The translations under genes were made by a program, and so were the position numbers. From VRUE01 sp963837695 (GTDB taxonomy: Bacteria; Actinomycetota; Thermoleophilia; Solirubrobacterales; 70-9), in assembly GCA_963837695.1 (NCBI GenBank), contig CAWINZ010000005.1, forward strand, positions 1,054,001-1,118,000: a stretch of DNA of 64,000 nt. Reading direction: 5' to 3'. The notes under the pieces were generated by a model that worked only from the letters and a program-made list of their open reading frames with translations, did no database searches and was not told the DNA's origin. Positions 1-7,234 of the stretch are shown piece by piece. Within the stretch, counting starts at the first letter, position 1. The number at the start of each line of letters is the position of its first letter.

Positions 1-1422
1 ACCGTGGCCGATCACCGCGCCGCCGAGGATGTGGGCGGTGGTCGGGATGTTGAACGCGGCCTCCGTGACCGAGCTCGTCGCGACCCCGCCGGTGCGCTTG
101 GCGAGCCATTCGGCCGCCTGGTTGGCGGCCGGGATGAAGGTCGGGTTGGGCTTCTCGGGATCCTGCTCGGTCTGCAGCCGCACTTCGCCGTTGCGCCTCA
201 GCTTCGGTCGCAGAGCGATCGCGTTGTCGAGCGTCTGCATCACCAGCAGGATGATCGTGCGGTGCGAGCTGCCCTTCGGCCAGATGATCTTGGCGAAGTC
301 GCGCGGGTGGCGGAGGATCTGGCCGAGCAGCTTCAGCGGCCGCGTGACGCGGGTGCCGTCGCCGACCAGCAACGTGTTGAGCAGGCTCATCGAGTCCCCC
401 GCCTCGCCGTAGGTGACGGTCTCGATGTGGGTGTGCGGATCGGGGTAGATGCTCGAGGTGATCGCGACCCGTTTGGTCAGGTCGTCGGGGTAGTCCTTCG
501 GCACCCGGACGCCGAGGATGCTCTCGCTGTTGGTGCGGACCAGCTCGCCCAGGCGGGGGGAGATGCGCGGCAGGGAGCCGCCGAGGCGGCAGCGTTGCAG
601 CAGCTTGTTGGTGCCGAGCGGGCCGGCGGCGACGATCACGCCGCGCGCCTTCAGCGTGCGCCGGCGGCGGCCGTGCAGCAGGCCGGAGCGCTCACTCGTG
701 ACCGCGTAGCCGTCGCTGCCGTCGGCGGCCCCGAGCGGGCGGATGTCGGTGACCGTGCGCTCGGCCTGCACCTCGACACCGCGGTGCTCGGCCAGCCAGA
801 GGTAGTTCTTGACCAGCGTGTTCTTGGCTCCGTGCGGGCAGCCGACCATGCAGCGCCCGCACTGCATGCAGCCGGTCCGCTCCGGTCCCTCGCCTTCGAA
901 GAAGGGGTCGGACACCGTCTTCCCCGGGTTATCCAGGTAGACGCCGATCGGGGTCTTGCGGTAGGTGTCGGCGACGCCCAGCTCCTCGCCCAGCTCGCGC
1001 AGCAGCTGGTCGGCCGGGTCGTCCTTGTCGTGCACGACGACGCCGAGCATGCGCTGCGCGGTTTCGTAGTGGGGGGCGAGCCGCGCCTCCCAGCTCTCCA
1101 GGTCGGCCCACTGCGGGTCTTCGAAGAAGGGCGAGGGCGGGACGTAGAGCGTGTTGGCATAGCCGAGACTGCCGCCGCCGACGCCGGAGCCGCTGACCAC
1201 GGCGATGTCCTTGAAGATGCTCAGCCGGAAGATCCCCTTCATGCCCATCCGCGGCGCCCAGAAGTAGCGGCGGCTGTCCCCGGTCGAGCTGGGGAAATCA
1301 TCATCCCCAAAGCGCTTGCCGCACTCAAGCACGGCGACGTCGTAACCCTTTTCAGCTAAACGCAGAGCAGACACGCTGCCGCCGAACCCAGATCCAACGA
1401 CTATCCAGTCGTAGTCGTACAC
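1..1422 (-). CDS. GMC-family flavin oxidoreductase (cholesterol-oxidase-like), 3' end outside window
   Basis: Likely FAD-dependent alcohol/sterol oxidoreductase of the glucose-methanol-choline (GMC) family. The first residues (YDYDWIVVGSGFGGSVSA) hold the GxGxxG dinucleotide-binding motif, followed near residue 75 by a GVGGGSLGYAN segment typical of the flavin site. Around residue 185 a cysteine-rich stretch (CMQCGRCMVGCPHGAKN) is seen, as in the ChoD-like branch of bacterial GMC enzymes. GTG at 1422 is the only sensible start because it places the Rossmann strand at the N-terminus. 474 codons are present and the frame is still open at base 1, so the C-terminal catalytic His/Asn region is missing. 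Substrate is not determinable. It follows the rubredoxin gene on the same strand but a strong hairpin separates them, so it is probably its own transcript. Confidence 0.9.
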   Translation of the reverse strand, partial: MYDYDWIVVGSGFGGSVSALRLAEKGYDVAVLECGKRFGDDDFPSSTGDSRRYFWAPRMGMKGIFRLSIFKDIAVVSGSGVGGGSLGYANTLYVPPSPFFEDPQWADLESWEARLAPHYETAQRMLGVVVHDKDDPADQLLRELGEELGVADTYRKTPIGVYLDNPGKTVSDPFFEGEGPERTGCMQCGRCMVGCPHGAKNTLVKNYLWLAEHRGVEVQAERTVTDIRPLGAADGSDGYAVTSERSGLLHGRRRRTLKARGVIVAAGPLGTNKLLQRCRLGGSLPRISPRLGELVRTNSESILGVRVPKDYPDDLTKRVAITSSIYPDPHTHIETVTYGEAGDSMSLLNTLLVGDGTRVTRPLKLLGQILRHPRDFAKIIWPKGSSHRTIILLVMQTLDNAIALRPKLRRNGEVRLQTEQDPEKPNPTFIPAANQAAEWLAKRTGGVATSSVTEAAFNIPTTAHILGGAVIGHG

Positions 1423-1443
1423 GGGGCAACCTTAAACGCTTGT

Positions 1444-1522
1444 CCGCGGGTGGCGGGGGGTGACGGGGGGTTCGGACGGGTGAGTCCGCTAACCCCCCGT
1501 CACCCCCCGACAGGACCCGCGG
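1444..1522. terminator. Long perfect inverted repeat downstream of rubredoxin
   Basis: Arms 1454-1472 and 1491-1509 are perfect 19-base complements (G-run arm containing GGTGACGG). An inner CGGAC/GTCCG hairpin (1473-1477, 1484-1488) and an outer CCGCGGGT/ACCCGCGG pair (1444-1451, 1515-1522) extend the fold. It lies just past the rubredoxin stop and before the GMC gene, with no U tract, fitting an actinobacterial hairpin-only terminator. Confidence 0.7.
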
Positions 1523-1531
1523 CCGAAAGCC

Positions 1532-1723
1532 CTAAGCCTCTCCGGGCTCGACGGGTCGAAAGTCAGTCGTCCTTGCTCCGCAGACGGGGCAGAACCAGTC
1601 GCTGGGGATGTCCTCGAAGGAGGTTCCGGGGGGGATGCCGCCGTCCGGATCGCCGATCGCCGGGTCGTAGATGAACCCGCAGCTCTCGCAGATCCAGAGC
1701 GTCGCCTCGGTCGTTGCACTCAT
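1532..1723 (-). CDS. Rubredoxin
   Basis: Small cytoplasmic electron carrier with one Fe(SCys)4 centre. The 63-residue protein has both iron-binding knuckles, CESCGF near residue 12 and CPVCGA near residue 44, and the family's DPAIGDPDGGIPPGTSFEDI core with IPSDWFCPVCG. Length is normal for the family; a short N-terminal lead (MSATTEAT) precedes the first strand. It is separated from the upstream LemA gene by about 40 bases and followed by a strong hairpin, so it may be the last gene of a LemA-rubredoxin unit or a single-gene transcript. Its redox partner is not evident; the GMC flavoprotein next door is a candidate only by position. The gene ends at 1532 and its start at 1723 is the natural ATG. 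Confidence 0.95.
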   Translation of the reverse strand: MSATTEATLWICESCGFIYDPAIGDPDGGIPPGTSFEDIPSDWFCPVCGARTTDFRPVEPGEA

Positions 1724-1765
1724 GGTCGGAAGGTTAGAGCTTGGGGACGACTGCGGGGGCTCGGC

Positions 1766-2329
1766 CTATTTGTCGAAGCTGACCGAGACCGGCTCGCGGT
1801 CGGCTTTGTCCTCGATCTCGAAGTACTCGCGCGCCGTGAAGCCGCCCTGGTTGGCGATGATCGAGCCCGGGAACTGCTGGATCGAGGTGTTGTAGGACTG
1901 CACGTTGGAGTTGTAGATCCGCCGTGAGGCCTGGATTTCGTCCTCCAACTCGGAGAGGTTGCGGCTGAGCTGCTGGAAGTTCTCGGTGGCGCGCAGGGTC
2001 GGGTAGTTCTCGGCGACCGCTTTCACGTCGGCCAGCGCCTGGGTCAGCTTCTGCTCCGCCTGGGCGGTTTCCTCGACGCTCTGGGCCTGCATCGCTGCCG
2101 CCCGCGCCTGCGTCGTCTTCTCGAAGGTCTCGCTCTCGTGGGCGGCGTAGCCCTTGACCGTCTCGACCAGGTTGGGGACGAGATCGTGACGGCGCTTGAG
2201 CTGAACGTCGATCCCGCTCCACGACTCATCGACCCGGTTGCGCGAGGCGATGATCGAGTTGCGCTTGGAGATGTAGTAGAGGACACCGATTACGAGAATC
2301 GCGACCACGACGATGAGAGCAATGACCAT
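1766..2329 (-). CDS. lemA: LemA family protein
   Basis: LemA-type membrane-anchored helical protein of unknown biochemical role. An N-terminal transmembrane helix (MVIALIVVVAILVIGVLYY) is followed by the family signature NRVDESWSGIDVQLKRRHDLVPNLVET split over residues about 30-57, then a long alpha-helical body ending AREYFEIEDKADREPV, typical of the C-terminus. 187 residues, normal size. ATG at 2329 was chosen because it puts the membrane helix first and has AGGA about 10 bases upstream; in-frame ATG 2338 and GTG 2353 would add up to eight residues. The divergent neighbour at 2418 resembles DUF3137-type proteins, which often sit next to LemA, so the two may act together. A 47-base palindrome lies between the two starts. 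Confidence 0.92.
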   Translation of the reverse strand: MVIALIVVVAILVIGVLYYISKRNSIIASRNRVDESWSGIDVQLKRRHDLVPNLVETVKGYAAHESETFEKTTQARAAAMQAQSVEETAQAEQKLTQALADVKAVAENYPTLRATENFQQLSRNLSELEDEIQASRRIYNSNVQSYNTSIQQFPGSIIANQGGFTAREYFEIEDKADREPVSVSFDK

Positions 2330-2356
2330 GAGCCGCATCCTACCCGCAACCACCCG

Positions 2357-2403
2357 CCGATGGGCCTAAAACCGGCCGCATAGTCCTGTTTTAGGCCCGT
2401 CGG
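2357..2403. repeat. 47-base palindromic repeat, copy A (divergent promoter region)
   Basis: Arms CCGATGGGCCTAAAAC (2357-2372) and GTTTTAGGCCCGTCGG (2388-2403) are complementary with one T:G pair. It is the same length as, and clearly similar to, copies at 9266-9312 and 40103-40149. It lies between the starts of lemA and the gene at 2418, so here it cannot simply be a terminator for a convergent pair. Confidence 0.75.
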
Positions 2404-2417
2404 CCTAGGATCGGGGT

Positions 2418-3089
2418 ATGGGTGCGAAGCAGGAGGCGACCGAGTGGGCCGAGATCGTGCGGCGCTATGGCGAGTGCCACGGGCTCACCTACGAGCCGGT
2501 CGGCGGGATCAATCCCAAAGACGGGCCGGTCGCGCTTTGCGTCGGCGGCTCCAACCGGCTCACCGGGCAGCTGGTCGAAGGCTTCTGGGGCTCGTGCTGC
2601 GATGCCGACGAAAAGGAGGTGGGTGGCCTCTTCGCCAAGGCGCTGCTGCCGACGGCGCTGCTCGCCAAGGCCCACATGCCCGACCTGGCACAGGTGATCC
2701 CCACCTTCAACGTCGAGTCGATCGAGGGCCACGAGGCGCTCACCAAGCGTTTCGCCCGCAAGGTCGAGTTCGAGTCGATCGAGTTCAACAAGCGCTTCCA
2801 GGCGACCGTGCCCAGCGAGTACGACCCGGTCAAGCTGCGCGAGCTGTTCAGCCCCGGCTTCCTCACCTGGACGACGACGATGACCGGTGAGATCGACTTC
2901 GGCGTCAACGACCGCCAGCTCTGGTTTCTCTGGCACCTGCGCGGGCGCAGCGATGCCGAGCTCAAAGAGGCGCTGAAAAACGCCGGCCAGCTGTTCAAGC
3001 GCCTGCAGGGCGAGATGGACGAGAGCGGCATCCACACCTACGCGCCGGGGCCATGGCACGCCGGGCTGGCGCCCTTTCCGCAGGACTGA
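2418..3089 (+). CDS. Hypothetical protein, DUF3137-like
   Basis: Soluble 223-residue protein without signal peptide or membrane helix. The centre (residues roughly 95-150) reads ESIEGHEALTKRF, FESIEFNKRFQA, then KLRELFSPGFLTW, a pattern reminiscent of the DUF3137 core in which an ESIEFNKRF-like strand precedes a LLTPxFM helix. Adjacency to LemA supports this, since DUF3137 and LemA genes commonly neighbour each other; the match is from memory and not certain. Tryptophans cluster at the C-terminal third (QLWFLWHLRGR). Start ATG 2418 follows the palindrome by 14 bases with no clear ribosome-binding site. The 3' end is 8 bases from the convergent Nudix stop; the TGAGGGTGTCTCA between them is a tiny symmetrical stop-to-stop element. 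Confidence 0.75.
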   Translation: MGAKQEATEWAEIVRRYGECHGLTYEPVGGINPKDGPVALCVGGSNRLTGQLVEGFWGSCCDADEKEVGGLFAKALLPTALLAKAHMPDLAQVIPTFNVESIEGHEALTKRFARKVEFESIEFNKRFQATVPSEYDPVKLRELFSPGFLTWTTTMTGEIDFGVNDRQLWFLWHLRGRSDAELKEALKNAGQLFKRLQGEMDESGIHTYAPGPWHAGLAPFPQD

Positions 3090-3096
3090 GGGTGTC

Positions 3097-3741
3097 TCAG
3101 GTCTCCGGATAATCCGGATCGTCGGGGAGCACCACGCGGTGTTGGTCGGGGGTGCCGATGACTTTGGGCAGAATGGGGTCCACCGTTCGACTGCGGTGAG
3201 CGTCGATTGCCTCCCTTGCCGTCTTGAAGGGCAGGAGCTGTCTGAGTTGTTGGACCGTCGGGAAGGCCAGCGCCAGCTCACCGGTCTGCTGGGCGTCGAG
3301 CGCGGTCTGTGGTTCGTACCAAGCCGCCTCGGTCGTCTCCACCCCGTCGGGCACGGGCGGTGTGTGTGCCGGCGCCAGCGCCAGGAAGAACCATGCGTCG
3401 AAGCGCCGCGAGACAACCTCAGGCGTGATCCAGCGCGAAAACAGCACGAGCTCCTCCTCTGGGGGGAGTGCGATTCCGGCCTCCTCCTCAAGCTCCCGCA
3501 CTGCACAAGTCCGGAAGCCGGCCTCGCCCGCGCCATCCTCAGGGTCGACGCCCCCGCCGGGGAACACCCAGACCCCGGGCATGAACTTCGCCTCCTCCGA
3601 GCGCTTCAGCAACAGCACCTCGAGCGCCCGATCCTTGTGCTTGCCGCCGCGCCTCAGAAGTACGACGGAGGCCGAGGGGCGCGGCACAGCGGGCTCGCCA
3701 AGGTTTGGAGCCTCCGCAGGCCCGCGCTTCCTCTCCTCCAT
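3097..3741 (-). CDS. Nudix hydrolase
   Basis: Hydrolase of nucleoside-diphosphate-linked substrates. A Nudix box is visible at residues about 61-92: GGGVDPEDGAGEAG followed by RELEEEAGIAL, giving the metal-binding REXXEE core. N-terminal PRPSASVVLLRRG and VLLLKRSEEAKFMPGVWVFPGG are the usual opening strands; the acidic insertion between GG and REL is longer than in MutT, like NUDT19/RPP-type subgroups. The C-terminal half (PFKTAREAI and a final LPDDPDYPET) carries a regulatory-looking extension. 214 residues. The physiological substrate (CoA, NAD, nucleotide sugar) cannot be read off. ATG 3741 is preceded by TGGAGG-like bases reading leftward. Confidence 0.9.
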   Translation of the reverse strand: MEERKRGPAEAPNLGEPAVPRPSASVVLLRRGGKHKDRALEVLLLKRSEEAKFMPGVWVFPGGGVDPEDGAGEAGFRTCAVRELEEEAGIALPPEEELVLFSRWITPEVVSRRFDAWFFLALAPAHTPPVPDGVETTEAAWYEPQTALDAQQTGELALAFPTVQQLRQLLPFKTAREAIDAHRSRTVDPILPKVIGTPDQHRVVLPDDPDYPET

Positions 3742-3765
3742 TTGCCCAGCGTATCTTGAGCCGGG

Positions 3766-4293
3766 TCACCCGAGTGCGTGCTCGCGGCGTCGGCGCACCC
3801 AAGCTCGGTTGGCGAGCCACGCGAGCAGGCCGAGGATCGCCAGTGGGGCGATGACGGCGAGGCCGATCACGAGGACGCCCGCGGCGACGGCAAGGATCCG
3901 ACCCGCGTCGCCCAGCGCATCGTCCACTCCCCAGCTCGCCGATCCGGAGCCGACGACCGAGCGGCCTTCGATTCGCACCCTGACGTGTGCGCAGCCGGCA
4001 CGCCGGCGCAGGCGATCTAGTTGACCGCGGAGCGTGTCGACACGACAACGATCGCCCCTCAGCTCTGCTTCGATCGCGACTCGTTCTTCGTTGCTAGCGG
4101 CATTTGCCAGCTGAGCCAGAAGGCCTTTGACCTTCGCTTCGGACGCCAGCAGGCGATCGCGGGTGGTCGCGGTCGGAGCGGTGATGTCCGAGGGTGATTC
4201 ATGCCGCGAGCGGACCGGCGCGATCCGGGAGAGCGTTGCCATCGTGTCGCCAAGCCGAGCGCTCGGGAGCAGCAGCTCGGCGCCTCTTTCCAC
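3766..4293 (-). pseudogene. C-terminal remnant of a DUF4349 (putative anti-sigma) protein
   Basis: The reading frame holds only the back half of a DUF4349-like protein: a coiled-coil segment (LLASEAKVKGLLAQLANAAS through RGQLDRLRRR), a short beta stretch with VRIEGRS, and one or two C-terminal membrane helices (ILAVAAGVLVIGLAVIAPLAI, then LGLLAWLANRAW). The N-terminal lipoprotein/TM and first half of the domain are absent. Immediately upstream, on the same strand, is a sigma factor that stops after region 2. The most economical reading is a deletion that removed sigma region 4 and the front of its partner. Apparent starts here (for example at 4293) are probably fortuitous. Confidence 0.6.
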
Positions 4294-4354
4294 GTTTCGG
4301 AGGCGGCTCGGGGCCGGAGGGGCTGCCGTCGAGTTAGGTGGCGCGATCGAGAGC

Positions 4355-4744
4355 TCAACGCCCGCCCGCGCTCGAACTGCCGCGCCGCGCCGAGCCCGTC
4401 AGATCGATTGGCTCATCCTCCAATCGCGCGTGTCTACCGCGGCGGCGCAGCTCATCCAGCGCCGCGTTGCGGGCAATTCCGAAAAGCCAGGCTCGGGGGC
4501 TACCGCGACGAGAGTTGAAGCGGGAGCGTTTGCGGTAAGCGCGCTCAAAAGCGGTCGCCGTCACTTCCTCTACTGCCGCCCGGTCGCGAAGCAGCCCAGC
4601 CGCATAGGCGTAAACGTCGTCGCGGCTTTCCCGGTAGAGCTGATCGAAGACCAGGGCTCTCTCCGCGGGACGGGACTTTTCGACGGTGGGCACAGCCATG
4701 GATTGGCTCACATCCCTACTACGAGCAGGATCCGGTTCCGTCAC
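4355..4744 (-). pseudogene. Truncated ECF-type RNA polymerase sigma factor (region 2 only)
   Basis: 129 codons encode sigma-70 region 2: FDQLYRESRDDVYAYAAGLLRD, then AVEEVTATAFERAYRKRSRF and PRAWLFGIARNAALDELRRR, the classic 2.1-2.4 progression. The frame closes shortly afterwards at GSARRGSSSAGGR, so region 4, required for -35 recognition, is missing. The following DNA encodes the tail of a DUF4349 protein, a usual operon partner of ECF genes. GTG 4744 or ATG 4699 could serve as start. Unless region 4 is supplied in trans the product would not be a working sigma factor; an expressed antisigma-binding fragment is possible but unsupported. Confidence 0.7.
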
Positions 4745-4758
4745 AGCCCCGCGAGTAC

Positions 4759-4799
4759 CTCAGGCATCGCCGCGACCGAGTCGAGTTCCTTCGCGAGCA
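4759..4799 (-). repeat. 41-base duplicated fragment of bioA
   Basis: These 41 bases match 5596-5636 inside bioA with only two mismatches and encode the same peptide (LAKELDSVAAMPEV) in the same orientation. No other bioA sequence is present here, so this is a small duplicated or rearranged scrap located between the truncated sigma gene and the DUF4258 gene. The bioA-like frame runs on to a TGA that overlaps the sigma GTG start. Confidence 0.7.
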
Positions 4800-4850
4800 A
4801 ATTGACTTTGCCTGGGGAGAGAGAGTCGGCCGCTGAGAGCTTAGAGGCAT

Positions 4851-5069
4851 GTGCGCTACAGCCACCACGCGAAGAATCGGATGCGAGGAGGACGAATTCA
4901 GTCGAGTACCATCGAGGCGATTGTCATTTCCCCGGACCGATGGAGGATCGATAAGGATGGCAACTCGATTGCAGTCGGCCGCGACGGTGATCGAACGATC
5001 GAGGTCGTGCTCGCGTCGGACGTGCCGGGGGATGTGGTTACAGTGATCGTTAGGAGGAAGGCACGATGA
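4851..5069 (+). CDS. DUF4258 domain protein (possible toxin)
   Basis: 72-residue basic protein starting at GTG. The opening YSHHAKNRMRGGRIQ, followed by IEAIVISPDRW and ending VVTVIVRRK, follows the DUF4258 layout (H-A-x-x-R-M-x-x-R-x-I ... V-x-V-I). DUF4258 proteins have a small RelE/BrnT-like look and often pair with DUF2283 proteins. Here the next gene is exactly such a protein and overlaps by four bases (ATGA), with a strong GGAGGAAGG ribosome site inside this gene's end. The pair is therefore probably a toxin-antitoxin-like or regulatory module; function is inference. It lies in a disturbed stretch between sigma remnants and bioA. Confidence 0.7.
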   Translation: MRYSHHAKNRMRGGRIQSSTIEAIVISPDRWRIDKDGNSIAVGRDGDRTIEVVLASDVPGDVVTVIVRRKAR

Positions 5070-5356
5070 GAGCCGACTATGACAGCGAGGCAAATGCCCT
5101 GTCGATTGACCTGGTCGATGCCTCTCACTGGGAAGGCAGCGAGGGAGTCGGGGAACAGGTGAACGTCACCTTTGCGGGTGGAAAGCCGGTCAACGTGGAG
5201 CTGCTCTATCCCAATCTGGGGCTTGAGAAGCCGCTGCGCGATGCCGCCACTCGTTATGGGCTCGATGCAGAAGCGCTGGTTGCTACGGCTCAGGCGGCGA
5301 TCGCGGCACCCGACCGCGTGGTCACCGTGGACGTAGCTGTTCGCGTGTCGGCCTGA
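5066..5356 (+). CDS. DUF2283 domain protein (partner of DUF4258)
   Basis: 96 residues. The N-terminus MRADYDSEANALSIDLVDA matches the DUF2283 opening (YDxEADALYI), followed by a VNVTFAGGKPVNVELL beta-hairpin region typical of the family. The C-terminal half (RDAATRYGLDAEALVATAQAAI) is a helical extension more acidic than the partner, as expected for an antitoxin-type subunit. It is translationally coupled to the DUF4258 gene through an ATGA overlap and GGAGGAAGG. Its last 67 bases overlap the end of bioA on the opposite strand, an unusually large convergent overlap. Role as antitoxin is inferred from pairing only. Confidence 0.7.
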   Translation: MRADYDSEANALSIDLVDASHWEGSEGVGEQVNVTFAGGKPVNVELLYPNLGLEKPLRDAATRYGLDAEALVATAQAAIAAPDRVVTVDVAVRVSA

Positions 5357-6645
5357 CCCTTGTAGGCGGCTCGGTGGGCAGTCTCAATCGACTCAGCGGT
5401 TATCTCCACCAGGCTTCGAAGCTCGCCCTCGGATATCGATAGCGGGGGCATCAGCACGACTACGTCGCTGAGCGGGCGGACGATCGCGCCTCGCTTGCGG
5501 GCCTCCAGCGTCACCTGGTGACCGAGGCGGAGCGCCGGGTCGTGCTCGCCGAGGTCGATGCCGACCATGGTGCCGCACTGGCGCACCTCCGCGACCTCGG
5601 GCATCGCCGCGACCGAGTCGAGCTCCTTCGCGAGCAGCTCGATCTTCGGTTGCAGATGCTCCAGGGTCCGCTCCTGCTCGAAGGCCTCGAGGCTGGCCAG
5701 CGCCGCCGCGCAGGCGAGCGGGTTGCCGGTGTAGGTGTGGCCGTGGAAGAAGGTCCGCTGCTCCGCCGGCCCGCCGAGGAAGCCCTCGTAGATCCGCTCG
5801 GTGGCCAGCGTCGCCGCCAGCGGCAGGTAGCCACCGGTCAGCCCCTTGGCGAGACAGAGCAGGTCGGGGGCGACCCCTTCGCGCTCGCAGGCGAACATGG
5901 TTCCGGTGCGGCCGAACCCGGTCGCGACCTCGTCGCAGATCATCAGCACACCGAAGCGGTCGCAGAGCTCGCGTGCGGCGCGCAGGTAGCCGGGAGGATG
6001 GACCAACATCCCGGCCGCCCCCTGGACCAGCGGCTCGAGGATCAGCCCGGCGATCTCTTCCTCGTGACAGGAGAGGACACGCTCGAGGTCTGCCGCGTCG
6101 CCAGGCTCCGCCGCGTGCGTCTCGAAGAGCAGCGGCCGGTAGGTCGAGTGGAAGAGGTCGATGCCACCGACCGAGACCGAGCCGAGCGTGTCGCCATGGT
6201 AGGCGTCGCGCAGGTGGACGAAGGAGGTCCGCCGCGCGTGCTGGCCACCGCGCTGCTGCTGGAACTGGAAGGCCATCTTCAATGCGATCTCGGTCGCGGT
6301 CGAGCCGGACTCCGAGTAGAAGACGCGGGTCAGCCCCGGCGGCGCCAGGTCGACCAGCTTCGCGGCCAGCGCGCCGGCACCGGGATGGGAGAGGCCGAGC
6401 ATGGTCGAGTGGGCGACCTTCTCCAGTTGATCACGCACGGCGCCGTCGATGCCCGCGTGGCGATGCCCGTGGACGTTGCACCACAGCGAGGAGACGCCGT
6501 CGATATAGCGCCGGCCTTTGCTGTCGATCAGCTGTGCCCCCTCGGCCCGCTCGATCATCACTGGCTCTTCCTCGACCCAGCCAAGCTGCTGGGTGAACGG
6601 GTGCCAGAGATGGTCGCGATCGAGCTGAGCGTGGTCCACCGACAT
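5290..6645 (-). CDS. bioA: Adenosylmethionine-8-amino-7-oxononanoate aminotransferase
   Basis: PLP enzyme of biotin synthesis that converts KAPA to DAPA using S-adenosylmethionine as amino donor. Visible family marks: LWHPFTQQ near the start, SSLWCNVHGHRH, AYHGDTLGSVS, the ICDEVATGFGRTG segment with the PLP-ring Asp, and the Schiff-base lysine in LCLAKGLTGGYLPLA; C-terminal VLMPPLSIS follows. 451 residues, normal. ATG 6645 was selected because upstream in-frame codons overlap the divergent marR promoter and carry no homology. bioB, bioF and bioD lie about 2 kb further on, separated by a MarR-MFS pair. The 3' end overlaps the DUF2283 gene; the last 20 or so residues are repetitive (TRTATSTVTTRS) and may be a degenerate extension. 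Confidence 0.96.
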   Translation of the reverse strand: MSVDHAQLDRDHLWHPFTQQLGWVEEEPVMIERAEGAQLIDSKGRRYIDGVSSLWCNVHGHRHAGIDGAVRDQLEKVAHSTMLGLSHPGAGALAAKLVDLAPPGLTRVFYSESGSTATEIALKMAFQFQQQRGGQHARRTSFVHLRDAYHGDTLGSVSVGGIDLFHSTYRPLLFETHAAEPGDAADLERVLSCHEEEIAGLILEPLVQGAAGMLVHPPGYLRAARELCDRFGVLMICDEVATGFGRTGTMFACEREGVAPDLLCLAKGLTGGYLPLAATLATERIYEGFLGGPAEQRTFFHGHTYTGNPLACAAALASLEAFEQERTLEHLQPKIELLAKELDSVAAMPEVAEVRQCGTMVGIDLGEHDPALRLGHQVTLEARKRGAIVRPLSDVVVLMPPLSISEGELRSLVEITAESIETAHRAAYKGQADTRTATSTVTTRSGAAIAA

Positions 6646-6703
6646 CGCGCAGCGACGATAGATCCCTCCTCGGCCGGAACTGGCGTGATATGTGTCACAC
6701 GAA

Positions 6704-6729
6704 CAACTATTGTGTTTGAGAAATAGTTG
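6704..6729. promoter_or_regulatory. Inverted repeat between bioA and marR, candidate MarR operator
   Basis: CAACTATT (6704-6711) and AATAGTTG (6722-6729) are perfect 8-base arms 10 bases apart in an AT-richer patch of a 106-base divergent promoter region. TTGCAACAGTGCAA (6727-6740) is a second small palindrome next to it, just ahead of the marR ATG. Position and symmetry suit autoregulation by the adjacent MarR protein. Confidence 0.5.
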
Positions 6730-6751
6730 CAACAGTGCAAGTATCGTCGCG

Positions 6752-7234
6752 ATGGCAACCAGCGACACTTCAGCCCGACTGGGCGCGCTGCTGCGGCACG
6801 TTTTCCTCTACGACCGCGGCAACCAGCTGCGCGTGATCGAGGAGTGCGGGCTTTCGATGACCCAGTGCAAGGCGCTGCTCGAGCTGGGCGGGATCGGCCA
6901 GGGCACCGAGCCGCGCCAGGTGAGCGAGCTGGCCGAGACCTTTGGCGTCTCCGTCCCCTCGATGAGCAGGGCGGTCGACGCGCTGGTCTGCGAAGACCTC
7001 GCCACCCGGGTCGAGGACCCGGAGGACCGGCGCGTGCGCCACGTCGCGATCACCGAGAAGGGCAAGGGGCTGGTCGACACGCTGCTCGTCGTCCGCCAGG
7101 CTGGGCTCGAGGCCTTCGCCGAGAGCCTCAGTGCCGCCCAGCGCCGCAAGCTTGACGCCGCGATCGACTCGCTGATGGACCGCGAGGACATCGCCGAGAC
7201 CTATCAGCACCTGAAGGGAGTTGGACCAGCTTGA
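6752..7234 (+). CDS. MarR-family transcriptional regulator
   Basis: 160-residue winged-helix dimeric repressor. The helix-turn-helix is at about residues 55-80 (VSELAETFGVSVPSMSRAVDAL) and the wing contains the family hallmark EDPEDRRVRHVAITEKG. A preceding helix LSMTQCKALLELG is the usual MarR opening. ATG 6752 was picked since it begins right after the regulatory palindromes and removes a nonhomologous leader. It overlaps the start of the MFS transporter by four bases (TTGA), so the two form one operon, the standard arrangement of a drug or metabolite sensor controlling its own exporter. The shared divergent region with bioA raises the possibility of bioA control as well. Confidence 0.93.
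   Translation: MATSDTSARLGALLRHVFLYDRGNQLRVIEECGLSMTQCKALLELGGIGQGTEPRQVSELAETFGVSVPSMSRAVDALVCEDLATRVEDPEDRRVRHVAITEKGKGLVDTLLVVRQAGLEAFAESLSAAQRRKLDAAIDSLMDREDIAETYQHLKGVGPA

Noticed and set aside
4..1359. Long open frame on the plus strand at the left edge
   Set aside because: Antisense shadow of the GMC gene; alanine/arginine-rich translation without domains, and the minus strand has a clear Rossmann/GMC protein.
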